Positions 8,003 to 15,773 of a stretch of 64,000 nucleotides of DNA are shown piece by piece (positions within the stretch are counted from its first letter, which is position 1; each line of letters opens with the position of its first letter). The notes below the pieces were generated by a model, which saw nothing but the letters and a program-made list of their open reading frames with translations, had not been told where the DNA came from and searched no databases. The translations under genes and the position numbers were made by a program. This DNA comes from Butyrivibrio sp. MC2013 (lineage in GTDB: Bacteria; Bacillota; Clostridia; Lachnospirales; Lachnospiraceae): positions 1 through 64,000 of the forward strand of contig NZ_AUKE01000014.1 in assembly GCF_000424585.1 (NCBI RefSeq), in the 5' to 3' direction.

Positions 8003-8412
8003 TATTGTCAATTACCCACGGTCTAAAGACCGATGGGCTTGCAACTACCCAGTAGTTCGCTAAAAGCTCCTACCTTTGATACGGTGTAACTTCCGTGGTG
8101 TCGCATTAACAGGGTGATTGACAACACCCTTTGTATAAGAGATATGCTCTTATACAACTGTATCAGGTACTAAACTTCCCATGCCGTACAGTCGGTAATG
8201 CCTGAGTATATTTTACGCTGTCGCAGGACATTTGACAGCAACCTCATATATACTTGCCAATGTTCAAAAAGAGTGCCTTTGGTCGATATGTAACCTCACA
8301 GATACATTTGCCTAACGGTTTTCTCTATAAGAATATTATACTACTAAAGGTGTGGGTTAACAATTTACAAGGCTCCTCCCACCTGCTAAAGCAAGTGGGT
8401 TTCCGCCTACGA
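8003..8412 (+). mobile_element. ORF-less IS200/IS605-like structured element
   Basis: About 400 bases with no credible protein frame but strong RNA-like structure. It starts with the hairpin CCCACGGTC-TAAA-GACCGATGGG (8015-8037) and ends with CCCACCTGC-TAAA-GCAAGTGGG (8378-8399), similar stems with the same TAAA loop. Between them lie AGGGTG/CACCCT (8111-8130) and an 11-base perfect stem TTGTATAAGAG/CTCTTATACAA (8131-8157). Similar hairpins bound TnpB/IscB-type elements. This is best read as a non-autonomous element or an orphan omega-RNA (HEARO-like) locus without a nuclease. It ends about 20 bases before the GH18 gene. Class and exact edges are uncertain. Confidence 0.55.
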
Positions 8413-8432
8413 CAACCGAAAGGATTTTATTT

Positions 8433-9899
8433 ATGAAAAAGAAGCTGATAACGCTACTAACTACAATGATCATTTTATCTACAGCTTGCGGGTCTGGAGC
8501 GTCAGGTATTGATGAAGAGGGCTCTGCTCAGGGGATAAGCGATACATCGGAAGAAACTGTATCTGCTGAAGATGCAGATTTGGATGCTACCGGTGAAGAG
8601 GCAGAAGCGGATACCACAGACTCTGCGGACGATCTTGTCTCCAACGATGCTGCGCCAGATCAGGAAGAGACAGAAGAAACAGAAGAGCCGGAAGACGAAG
8701 CTGATGAGACTGCAGATCTTCATGGCAAGGAGATCATAGTGTATTTTCCCAACTGGAAGCTGGGACAGCCCGGGGGCAATGTGGAGGATATACCCTGGGA
8801 TTGTGTGACTATGATCAATCATGCTTTCTGGGAAGTGGCACCTGCAGGAGATGAGACGGAGTCATCATGGGATAGGCGTGATGCAGGGCTGGAGGCCAGG
8901 ACTAAGTGGACTGTAAGGTCAACGCTGCCGGATGCAGATGAAGAGATATTTGAGGCTTACAAGGAATATCATGAGCAATACCCTGACGTGAAGATTCTGA
9001 TATCAATAGGCGGCTGGTCCAGATGCGGCTTCTTTAGCGAGATGGCTTATACAGAAGAGGGCAGGAAGAGCTTCGTGGATGCATGCGTAGAACTCTTAAA
9101 GGATAATGACTGGATATCAGGTATAGATATAGATTGGGAGTATCCTTCGGGAAGTAATGATGGTGAGCGACTGCCGGAAGATGAGTCCGAGCAGGGCTGT
9201 CCCATATTTGGCACAGCTTTGGAGGACAGGTTTAATTTTCCATATCTCCTTAGAGATCTGAAAGAGGGACTGGATAATGCATTTGGAGCAGGCGAAAAGC
9301 TCCTGACAGCCTGTGCATCATCATCTACAGGCTGGACTCTTCCCAATCAGGATTGGAAGAGCGCAGGTGAATATCTGGACTACGTCAATATCATGACATA
9401 TGACATGGCAGGTGACTGGGATAAGCAGCCCGGTCATGCATCTGGAGTAGCAGGTACCAAGGGTGCTATGGCATACTTTATTATAAACGGAGTTGACAAG
9501 ACCAAGCTCAATATTGGTATCCCCTACTACGGCACCGGCTTTAAGCTTGCAGAGGCTACTAAAAACCCTGTAGGTGCAGAGATTGTAGTACCAAACGGGA
9601 TCAGCAAGGATTTCCTCACTGTGCCTCAGGTCAAAGAGTTTGAATCAGAACTGGTAGAAGATGAAGAAGCCGGATGGCACAGGGGCTACAATGAGCAGGC
9701 AGGAGGCGCATATCTTTGGAATGATGATCCGGATTCCGAGTATTATTGCTGGTACGTATCCTATGAATGCACCGACGCCATCGATGGCAAGTTTGCTCTG
9801 ATAGAGAAATATGATCTGGCAGGAGTCTTGATCTGGGAGATCACGGAAGATACGCCGGATCATGAGTATACGAAGTATATCGCAGATACTTTGAAATAG
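8433..9899 (+). CDS. GH18 glycosidase lipoprotein
   Basis: 488 residues. The signal peptide ends in lipobox LSTAC (Cys19), then an acidic Glu/Asp/Ser/Thr linker runs to about residue 100, then a GH18 TIM barrel. SIGGWS and the catalytic strand SGIDIDWEYP (acid/base E236) are clear. The first Asp of the usual DxxDxDxE motif is Ser here; the two inner Asp and the Glu remain, so activity is plausible. GH18 enzymes cleave chitin, N-glycan cores or related GlcNAc chains by substrate-assisted catalysis; the exact target is unknown. It would be anchored on the outer membrane face. Start ATG 8433 follows AAAGGA. The structured element at 8003-8412 lies directly upstream and must lie in or next to its promoter region. 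Confidence 0.85.
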   Translation: MKKKLITLLTTMIILSTACGSGASGIDEEGSAQGISDTSEETVSAEDADLDATGEEAEADTTDSADDLVSNDAAPDQEETEETEEPEDEADETADLHGKEIIVYFPNWKLGQPGGNVEDIPWDCVTMINHAFWEVAPAGDETESSWDRRDAGLEARTKWTVRSTLPDADEEIFEAYKEYHEQYPDVKILISIGGWSRCGFFSEMAYTEEGRKSFVDACVELLKDNDWISGIDIDWEYPSGSNDGERLPEDESEQGCPIFGTALEDRFNFPYLLRDLKEGLDNAFGAGEKLLTACASSSTGWTLPNQDWKSAGEYLDYVNIMTYDMAGDWDKQPGHASGVAGTKGAMAYFIINGVDKTKLNIGIPYYGTGFKLAEATKNPVGAEIVVPNGISKDFLTVPQVKEFESELVEDEEAGWHRGYNEQAGGAYLWNDDPDSEYYCWYVSYECTDAIDGKFALIEKYDLAGVLIWEITEDTPDHEYTKYIADTLK

Positions 9900-9907
9900 G
9901 AGTATTC

Positions 9908-10600
9908 ATGATAAAAGATGAGATACTGGACAGATTATATAGCCTGCAGGATATCAAATACAGGGACTTTCAAAAGGGTCTGATACCTACTGTTGATCCG
10001 GATAGAGTGATAGGTGTCAGAACACCTGACCTTAGAAAATATGCAGCAGAGCTGTCAAAGAGAGATGATATAAAAGATTTCTTGTCTGATCTTCCTCATC
10101 AATATTTTGATGAGAATCAGCTTCATGCATTTATCATTTCAAGGATCAAAGATATGGATATCTGCCTTATGGAAGTTGACAGATTTCTTCCCTATGTGGA
10201 TAACTGGGCGACCTGTGACCAGCTATCGCCTGCTGTATTTCGAAAGCACAAGGATGCTCTTTTGACGAGGATCAGAGAATGGATATCGTCAGAGGATACA
10301 TATACTGTGCGATTTGCCATAGGGATGCTCATGCAGCATTTCCTTGAAGATGATTATGATCCCTGCTATCCTGAGATGGTAGCTGCGCTGAGATCAGATG
10401 AATACTATATCAATATGATGATCGCGTGGTATTTTGCTACGGCGCTGGCTAAGCGATATGATGAGATTGTGCCCTATATAGAAGAGCGCCGTCTGGACAT
10501 TTGGACTCACAACAAGGCTATCCAGAAGTCTGTTGAGAGCTACAGGATCACTCCGGAGCAAAAGGCATATTTGAAAAGTCTGAAGATAAAAAGCAGGTAG
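9908..10600 (+). CDS. AlkD-like DNA alkylation repair protein
   Basis: 230 residues of the HEAT-repeat DNA glycosylase family related to AlkD, visible as a helical protein with Trp/Asp-rich turns (DNWATCDQLSP around residue 100, AIGMLMQHFLED around 138, MIAWYFATALAK around 178). Family members excise bulky or cationic alkylated purines without base flipping. It follows the GH18 stop by eight bases and is three bases ahead of an SRAP-domain gene, so the two repair genes form a unit. Substrate range is not predictable from sequence alone. Confidence 0.85.
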   Translation: MIKDEILDRLYSLQDIKYRDFQKGLIPTVDPDRVIGVRTPDLRKYAAELSKRDDIKDFLSDLPHQYFDENQLHAFIISRIKDMDICLMEVDRFLPYVDNWATCDQLSPAVFRKHKDALLTRIREWISSEDTYTVRFAIGMLMQHFLEDDYDPCYPEMVAALRSDEYYINMMIAWYFATALAKRYDEIVPYIEERRLDIWTHNKAIQKSVESYRITPEQKAYLKSLKIKSR

Positions 10601-10603
10601 AAG

Positions 10604-11185
10604 ATGTGCGGAAGATTTACATATCGCGAAAAAACATCATATGAGATAGAAAAGGAGCTGATGCTTCCCCGGGCCTTTATCAGGGCGGCCAAGGGTGATA
10701 TCTGCCCCGGTATGGATGCCTTGTCCTTTATAAAAGGCAGCTCAAAGGATGACCTGGCTTTAGAATGGATGTTTTGGGGAATCAAAAATGCTGATCAAAA
10801 GCTGATCATAAATGCAAGAGCTGAGACAATAACCCAAAAGGCCTCTTTTTCCCAGAGTATGGAGCATAGAAGATGCATCCTTCCCGCAGCAGCTTTCTAT
10901 GAATGGAATAGGGACAAGACGAAGTATACATTTACAGAGATCAATGATAAACCTATTTATCTGGCAGGCTTTTATGATCTAAGCGATAACAGAGATAGCT
11001 TTGTGATAATCACTACTGCAGCTAATTCATCTATGCTCCCTGTTCATGACAGGATGCCTGTTATGATTGATAAAAAGAATGTCAGGGAATATCTTTATGA
11101 TCATTCATCTGCTCTGGATATGATAAGAGAACCAATGCCTGAACTAAAGAGAAGCTGTGAATATGAACAGCTAAGTTTGTTTTAA
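10604..11185 (+). CDS. SRAP/HMCES-type abasic-site DNA-protein crosslink protein
   Basis: 193 residues of the SRAP family (YedK/HMCES). The protein starts MCGRF, so Cys2 becomes the N-terminal catalytic cysteine after Met removal. INARAET supplies the conserved Asn, FYEW the Glu, and VHDRMPV the His of the active site. SRAP proteins form a thiazolidine crosslink with abasic sites in single-stranded DNA. The position three bases after an AlkD-like glycosylase gene, whose product generates abasic sites, makes functional pairing likely. Complete, no signal peptide. Confidence 0.92.
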   Translation: MCGRFTYREKTSYEIEKELMLPRAFIRAAKGDICPGMDALSFIKGSSKDDLALEWMFWGIKNADQKLIINARAETITQKASFSQSMEHRRCILPAAAFYEWNRDKTKYTFTEINDKPIYLAGFYDLSDNRDSFVIITTAANSSMLPVHDRMPVMIDKKNVREYLYDHSSALDMIREPMPELKRSCEYEQLSLF

Positions 11186-11212
11186 AAGAGAATTATAGAT
11201 AGAGCGGCAAGT

Positions 11213-11279
11213 CTGTCTGATGGCTTGTCGCTATTATTTTGTTCTCTATTAAGATGACGGTATAAGTGTCATTTTTTTA
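11213..11279 (+). terminator. Terminator region after the repair genes
   Basis: A hairpin AGCGGCAAG / CTTGTCGCT (11213-11232, one mismatch) is followed by ATTATTTTG. A second short stem ATGAC/GTCAT (11254-11272) runs into seven T residues. Together they end the GH18-alkD-SRAP transcript. Confidence 0.65.
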
Positions 11280-11391
11280 TGCAATTAAATAATAGAGCAT
11301 ATGGACAAGATGGTTTATAATGTAACGGCACTTTATACGAAGGAAGAAATAATGTTGCAGTGCAAATAATATGGATTACCCGGAGGAAAGA

Positions 11392-13461
11392 ATGAAAAAG
11401 GAGATCATAGCTATTATGAGCCTGATAGTGACAGCAGGGATTATGACGGCGTGTGGCAAGGTGAAGTACACTGATGAGAGCATCAGTAAGATGGAGGTGT
11501 CTCTGGATACCCCATCCGGCGTCAGAGTAGAGATGACAGATAATGGACAGGAGCTGACCTGGGACAGCGTAGAAGGCGCAGGCAGCTACGTGATCTATAA
11601 GGGCAGCAGCAGACTGTCTGATGATTTTGAGATAGTGGGTCAGACCACAGATGGAGAATCCTCATATCTGATCGATAGCAAGGAGACGGACCTGTATGAC
11701 TACTATAAGGTAAGGGCATGCGGAGGTAAGGCTGTCAGCGACCTGTCGTCTGCAGCTTCCTATGAAAATACTCTTTTTGGAGACAACACATATATATATT
11801 CTCCCCAGGATGATCCTGAGGAAGTCAATACAGAGCTTAAACAGCTCTTCTACAGGCAGCAGATGGCGCAGTTTGAGGACAAGAGGTTTGCAGTCATGTT
11901 CAAGCCCGGCGAATATGATGAAGCCATAGATATGGAGATGGGCTTCTACATGGATGTAATGGGACTGGGGCTGCTTCCTACAGATACTGTGCTTCCCCAT
12001 TTTAACTGCAGGGCTGAGTGGCTGGGTGATGATGGCAATCACAATGCTACCTGCAACTTCTGGAGAGGTGTATCCAATCTCACAGTAAATGATGATGTTA
12101 TGTGGGCTGTATCCCAGGCTACATTTATGCGCAGGATGCAGATTAATGGCAATCTGGCACTTCATGACAATTACGGCTGGGCCAGCGGCGGCTTCCTGGC
12201 AGATTCAGTGATAGACGGTATCGCTGATTCCGGCAGTCAGCAGCAGTGGCTGTCCAGAAACTGTGACTGGAAGATGTGGACAGGTGATAACTGGAATATT
12301 GTATTTGCAGGTATTGCAGATGGCAAGGCTCCTACAGAGACATGGCCTTCCAAAGCCTATACAGACGCAGGCAATGTGACTGTAGAAGCAGAGAAGCCCT
12401 ATCTGTATCTGGAAGATGGAAAGTACAAGGTCATGGTACCCGATGTGATGACCGATACCAAAGGCGTATCCTGGCTGGATGGTGTAAAGGGTAAGAGCCT
12501 GCCTCTTAGTGATTTCTATATAGCTCATCCGGAGATGGATACAGCTGCTTCCATTAATGAAGCACTCATATCGGGTAAGAATATATTCTTTACTCCCGGT
12601 ATATATGAGCTGGACGAGGCTATCGTAGTAGACAGAGAGGATACTATCATCCTGGGCAGCGGTCTGGCATCTCTTCGTCCTATGAAGGGCAATGTCTGCA
12701 TGGAAGTGGGAGATGTGGACGGCGTGAGGATCGCCGGACTTCTATTTGATGCATGGGAAGAAAAGAGCGAGACCCTCCTGAGAGTAGGTAGTGAGCATAA
12801 TGATAATGACTATTCAGCTGATCCCGTGGTATTGAGCGACCTCTTTTTTAGAGTGGGCGGTGTGAGCAATAAGGCAACATCTGTGGATAACTGTGTGATC
12901 ATCAACAGTAATGATGTCCTTGGTGACAACTTCTGGGTATGGCGTGCAGATCACGGCAGCGGCGTAGCCTGGGATATGAATACAGCAGCCAACGGTATCA
13001 TCATAAACGGCGACAGAGTGAAGTTCTATGCACTGATGGTAGAGCATTTCAGAGAGTACCAGACCGTGTGGAACGGTGAGGATGGACTGACAGTATTCTA
13101 TCAGAGTGAGCTCCCCTATGATGTACCCAGCCAGAATGAGTGGAGGAGCCATGACGGAGCTCTGGACGGCTATGCTTCCTATTATGTAGATGGTGAAGTG
13201 GAGAGACATACAGCTATCGGTATCGGCATCTATTCCTACAACAGAGATGCCAAGGTACAGGAGGTCTGCGTCATGGAAGCACCCAAGGTGGCCGGTATGG
13301 ACCTGAGAAATGTATGCGCTGTCATGATCACAGGTAATCCCGGTATCACTCATGTAATAGATAATCTTGGCGCCAATTGCTATACCGCAGGCAGCAGGGC
13401 TATCATCACCGACTTCCAAAAGGAACTGGAAAAAGAGCAGGAAAGTAAATCAAAAGAATAA
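11392..13461 (+). CDS. Beta-helix lipoprotein with Fn3-like domain
   Basis: 689 residues. Lipobox IMTAC (Cys21) marks an outer-face lipoprotein. Residues about 40-120 look like a fibronectin-III fold (LTWDSVEGAGSYVIYKG). The rest is a repetitive right-handed beta-helix with segments such as NIFFTPGIYELDEAIVVDR and NFWVWRADHGSGVAWDMN. It resembles large secreted proteins of Actinobacteria and Firmicutes usually mislabelled adenylyl cyclase or coagulation factor 5/8-type protein, which probably act on polysaccharides; the reaction is unknown to me. The frame opens at 11371, but GGAGG places the start at 11392. A repeat pair follows the stop. Confidence 0.78.
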   Translation: MKKEIIAIMSLIVTAGIMTACGKVKYTDESISKMEVSLDTPSGVRVEMTDNGQELTWDSVEGAGSYVIYKGSSRLSDDFEIVGQTTDGESSYLIDSKETDLYDYYKVRACGGKAVSDLSSAASYENTLFGDNTYIYSPQDDPEEVNTELKQLFYRQQMAQFEDKRFAVMFKPGEYDEAIDMEMGFYMDVMGLGLLPTDTVLPHFNCRAEWLGDDGNHNATCNFWRGVSNLTVNDDVMWAVSQATFMRRMQINGNLALHDNYGWASGGFLADSVIDGIADSGSQQQWLSRNCDWKMWTGDNWNIVFAGIADGKAPTETWPSKAYTDAGNVTVEAEKPYLYLEDGKYKVMVPDVMTDTKGVSWLDGVKGKSLPLSDFYIAHPEMDTAASINEALISGKNIFFTPGIYELDEAIVVDREDTIILGSGLASLRPMKGNVCMEVGDVDGVRIAGLLFDAWEEKSETLLRVGSEHNDNDYSADPVVLSDLFFRVGGVSNKATSVDNCVIINSNDVLGDNFWVWRADHGSGVAWDMNTAANGIIINGDRVKFYALMVEHFREYQTVWNGEDGLTVFYQSELPYDVPSQNEWRSHDGALDGYASYYVDGEVERHTAIGIGIYSYNRDAKVQEVCVMEAPKVAGMDLRNVCAVMITGNPGITHVIDNLGANCYTAGSRAIITDFQKELEKEQESKSKE

Positions 13462-13482
13462 GTGGTATACTAAGTGATATAG

Positions 13483-13591
13483 GAGTCACAATCATCAATT
13501 CTGCATGCTCGCATGCAGAGAATTGATGATTGATGACCCTAACAAATATGAGGAAAAAAGGCATTTGCAAAGCAAATGACGATTTCCGAAT
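13483..13591. repeat. 109-bp hairpin repeat, copy 1
   Basis: Identical to 13655-13763. The core is a long stem around CTGCATGC-TC-GCATGCAG flanked by CAATT/AATTG and AATCAT/ATGATT, then a second perfect stem CATTTGC-AAA-GCAAATG. The 63 bases between the copies contain another hairpin, GAATTGC/GCAATTC enclosing GCTGT/ACAGC. A diverged copy lies at 24342-24403. Confidence 0.9.
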
Positions 13592-13654
13592 ATTTGTAGA
13601 ATTGCGAGAGCTGTGAAACAGCGGAGCAATTCGTATATCACGTAATGTTTTACT

Positions 13655-13763
13655 GAGTCACAATCATCAATTCTGCATGCTCGCATGCAGAGAATTGATG
13701 ATTGATGACCCTAACAAATATGAGGAAAAAAGGCATTTGCAAAGCAAATGACGATTTCCGAAT
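13655..13763. repeat. 109-bp hairpin repeat, copy 2
   Basis: Exact duplicate of 13483-13591 at a spacing of 172 bases. It ends 25 bases before the start of the next lipoprotein gene, so it forms most of that gene's leader. Lack of any difference between the copies suggests recent duplication or gene conversion. Confidence 0.9.
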
Positions 13764-13788
13764 TGATAACACACATTATGGAGGGAAC

Positions 13789-15684
13789 ATGAAAAATACC
13801 ACAGTAAGAAAACTGCTTGCAAGCATGCTTATCGCCTCTCTAAGTGTATCCACATTGTCCGCCTGTTCGGGCACTGCTGCAAATAACAAAGATGCTGCAT
13901 CTGACCAGGAAGCCTCTAAGGCAGAAGATGCTGCAGATCAGTCTGCCGACAGTTCAGACGCTGATCAGGAAGCAGCAGATGGCACAGCATCTGACAGCTC
14001 GGAATCTGCATCAGAAGCTGCAGTATCTGATACTTCTCCTGACAATGCAGTTGGTGAATGGGAATATGTATACACCCTGCACCATTCCGAATATGGAACG
14101 GAAGGGGAGTCCTATGACAGCTGCTATATGGCTGATGATCCCTACGGAACAGAATCAGAGATCCATATCAGCAAGGATGGGGATGACTACCTGGCAGATT
14201 ACAAGTACTCTGAGTACGAGACCAATGACCGTTTCTACGGCGCCAAGATGCTCCTGAACCAGGCCCCTGCTGCTGACTTTTGTGATAACAAGGACTGGTA
14301 TATGGAGTTTGATAATCCCTTTAATGACGACTATACCAGCAGGAGATTCACTCTCATAGATGGTGATACTCTTGTTTCTGTATTCGAAAACAAAGAAGGC
14401 GAGAAGGGGACAGAGGACTATTTTTACTACTATAATACAGACTACTATCTGAGAAAAGGTTCTGAGAGATTAAAGGACAGGGAGGGCCTGCGCTATTTCA
14501 AGACCGTTACTGTCAGCACCATAGAGGACCTGGTAAATAGTCTTGATAATAATACCAAGATCATATTAAAAGCCGGTACCTACGACTTTACACTCCTGGA
14601 TCAGAGTAAGGAAAACAGCGAATTCTTAAAGACCAGGGATGAGCTTGAGGATACCTACAGGACCTATACTATTCAGGGCTTGTCTAATTGCTGCATTGAA
14701 GCAGAAGAGGGTGCTGAAGTATTTATCTATACAGATGAAGCCTATGATCCTGTAATGTATTTCTCTTCTGCCACAAATGTTACCTTGAGGGGTCTTACTA
14801 TTGGACACAATGTGGAGCCCGGTTACTGCTCGGGCAGCGTTGTGGGATTTGAGTATTCCAATGGTATCACTATTGATAAGTGTAATCTCTTTGGCTGTGG
14901 TACCTATGGTATAGAAGGTAATAGCATTGAGAATCTCACCGTTACAGACAGTGATATATATGAATGTACTTACGGACTTCTTAGCTTTGACGGCTTATAT
15001 ACAGCTAATTTTGATCGTTGTACATTCAGGGACAGCAAGGACATGTCCCTGCTGGAGATCTATTCCGGATATGAGATCAATTTTAATGATTGTGAATTCA
15101 AGAATAACTATGTAGATTCCGGCTACGATTTTCTCTATTTCGTAAATCTGGGCGAGTATGCGGAAGTATCCTTTAATAAGTGCAGCTTTGAAGGCAATCA
15201 GTACGACAGATTCTCTAACCGCAAGGTGAAGCTGATAGACTGCACCATGAATGACAACGGAGATCCGGATCTGAGCAATGTGGCTGTATCCGAAGAGGAC
15301 TATGAGTCAGGCGATGTGACCTATGACAGCCTCCATACTGCTTATGATGAAGCTTTGAAGCGCCAGAAAGAGATTGATGATACCCTGGCAGGAGATTCAC
15401 TGCTGGATCAGCAGTCACTTAACGATCTGGCCAGTGAAGAGTATGAGCTCTGGGATGATCTACTTAATAAGATATGGGGATTCCTTAGCATGAGTCTGGA
15501 TGAGGATACCATGGCCAGCCTCACTGCAGAGCAGAAGAAGTGGATCAGTGAAAAAGAGTCTGCAGCAAAGGAAGCTGCTTCCGGCTTTGAAGGGGGAAGC
15601 GCAGAACCCATGGTCAGAAACGGCAAGGCTGCAGAACTGACGAGGAGCCGTGTTGAATACTTAATAGAGAATTATCTTCCATAA
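13789..15684 (+). CDS. Beta-helix lipoprotein with C-terminal LprI/DUF1311 domain
   Basis: 631 residues. Lipobox STLSAC, then a Ser/Asp/Ala/Glu-rich linker of about 80 residues. Residues about 230-500 form parallel beta-helix repeats of the pectate-lyase-like kind (short strands with Asn, Cys and Asp turns). The last 110 residues match the LprI/DUF1311 pattern: an EALKRQKEID helix, LNKIWGFL, EQKKWISEKE. LprI-type domains have been linked to lysozyme inhibition, so a role in the envelope is possible, but the combined function is unknown. The start is fixed by GGAGGG before ATG 13789; the upstream open frame is repeat sequence. Confidence 0.78.
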   Translation: MKNTTVRKLLASMLIASLSVSTLSACSGTAANNKDAASDQEASKAEDAADQSADSSDADQEAADGTASDSSESASEAAVSDTSPDNAVGEWEYVYTLHHSEYGTEGESYDSCYMADDPYGTESEIHISKDGDDYLADYKYSEYETNDRFYGAKMLLNQAPAADFCDNKDWYMEFDNPFNDDYTSRRFTLIDGDTLVSVFENKEGEKGTEDYFYYYNTDYYLRKGSERLKDREGLRYFKTVTVSTIEDLVNSLDNNTKIILKAGTYDFTLLDQSKENSEFLKTRDELEDTYRTYTIQGLSNCCIEAEEGAEVFIYTDEAYDPVMYFSSATNVTLRGLTIGHNVEPGYCSGSVVGFEYSNGITIDKCNLFGCGTYGIEGNSIENLTVTDSDIYECTYGLLSFDGLYTANFDRCTFRDSKDMSLLEIYSGYEINFNDCEFKNNYVDSGYDFLYFVNLGEYAEVSFNKCSFEGNQYDRFSNRKVKLIDCTMNDNGDPDLSNVAVSEEDYESGDVTYDSLHTAYDEALKRQKEIDDTLAGDSLLDQQSLNDLASEEYELWDDLLNKIWGFLSMSLDEDTMASLTAEQKKWISEKESAAKEAASGFEGGSAEPMVRNGKAAELTRSRVEYLIENYLP

Positions 15685-15692
15685 AAATCTAT

Positions 15693-15736
15693 GATATAGA
15701 ATTGTCTTTGCCAGGAAGCATGGACAATTCTATATC
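15693..15736 (+). terminator. 14-bp perfect inverted repeat after the LprI lipoprotein
   Basis: GATATAGAATTGTC and GACAATTCTATATC flank a 16-base loop. There is no strong T tract, so it may be a processed 3' stem or weak terminator. It separates the lipoprotein gene from the SulP gene 35 bases on. Confidence 0.5.
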
Positions 15737-15773
15737 TATGTGAAGGTGAAGTATTATAAATAAAGGAGTCATG

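Noticed and set aside
8254-8436. 60-codon frame running into the GH18 start
   Set aside because: It lies across the structured element and its terminal hairpin, has no ribosome site and no recognisable protein pattern.
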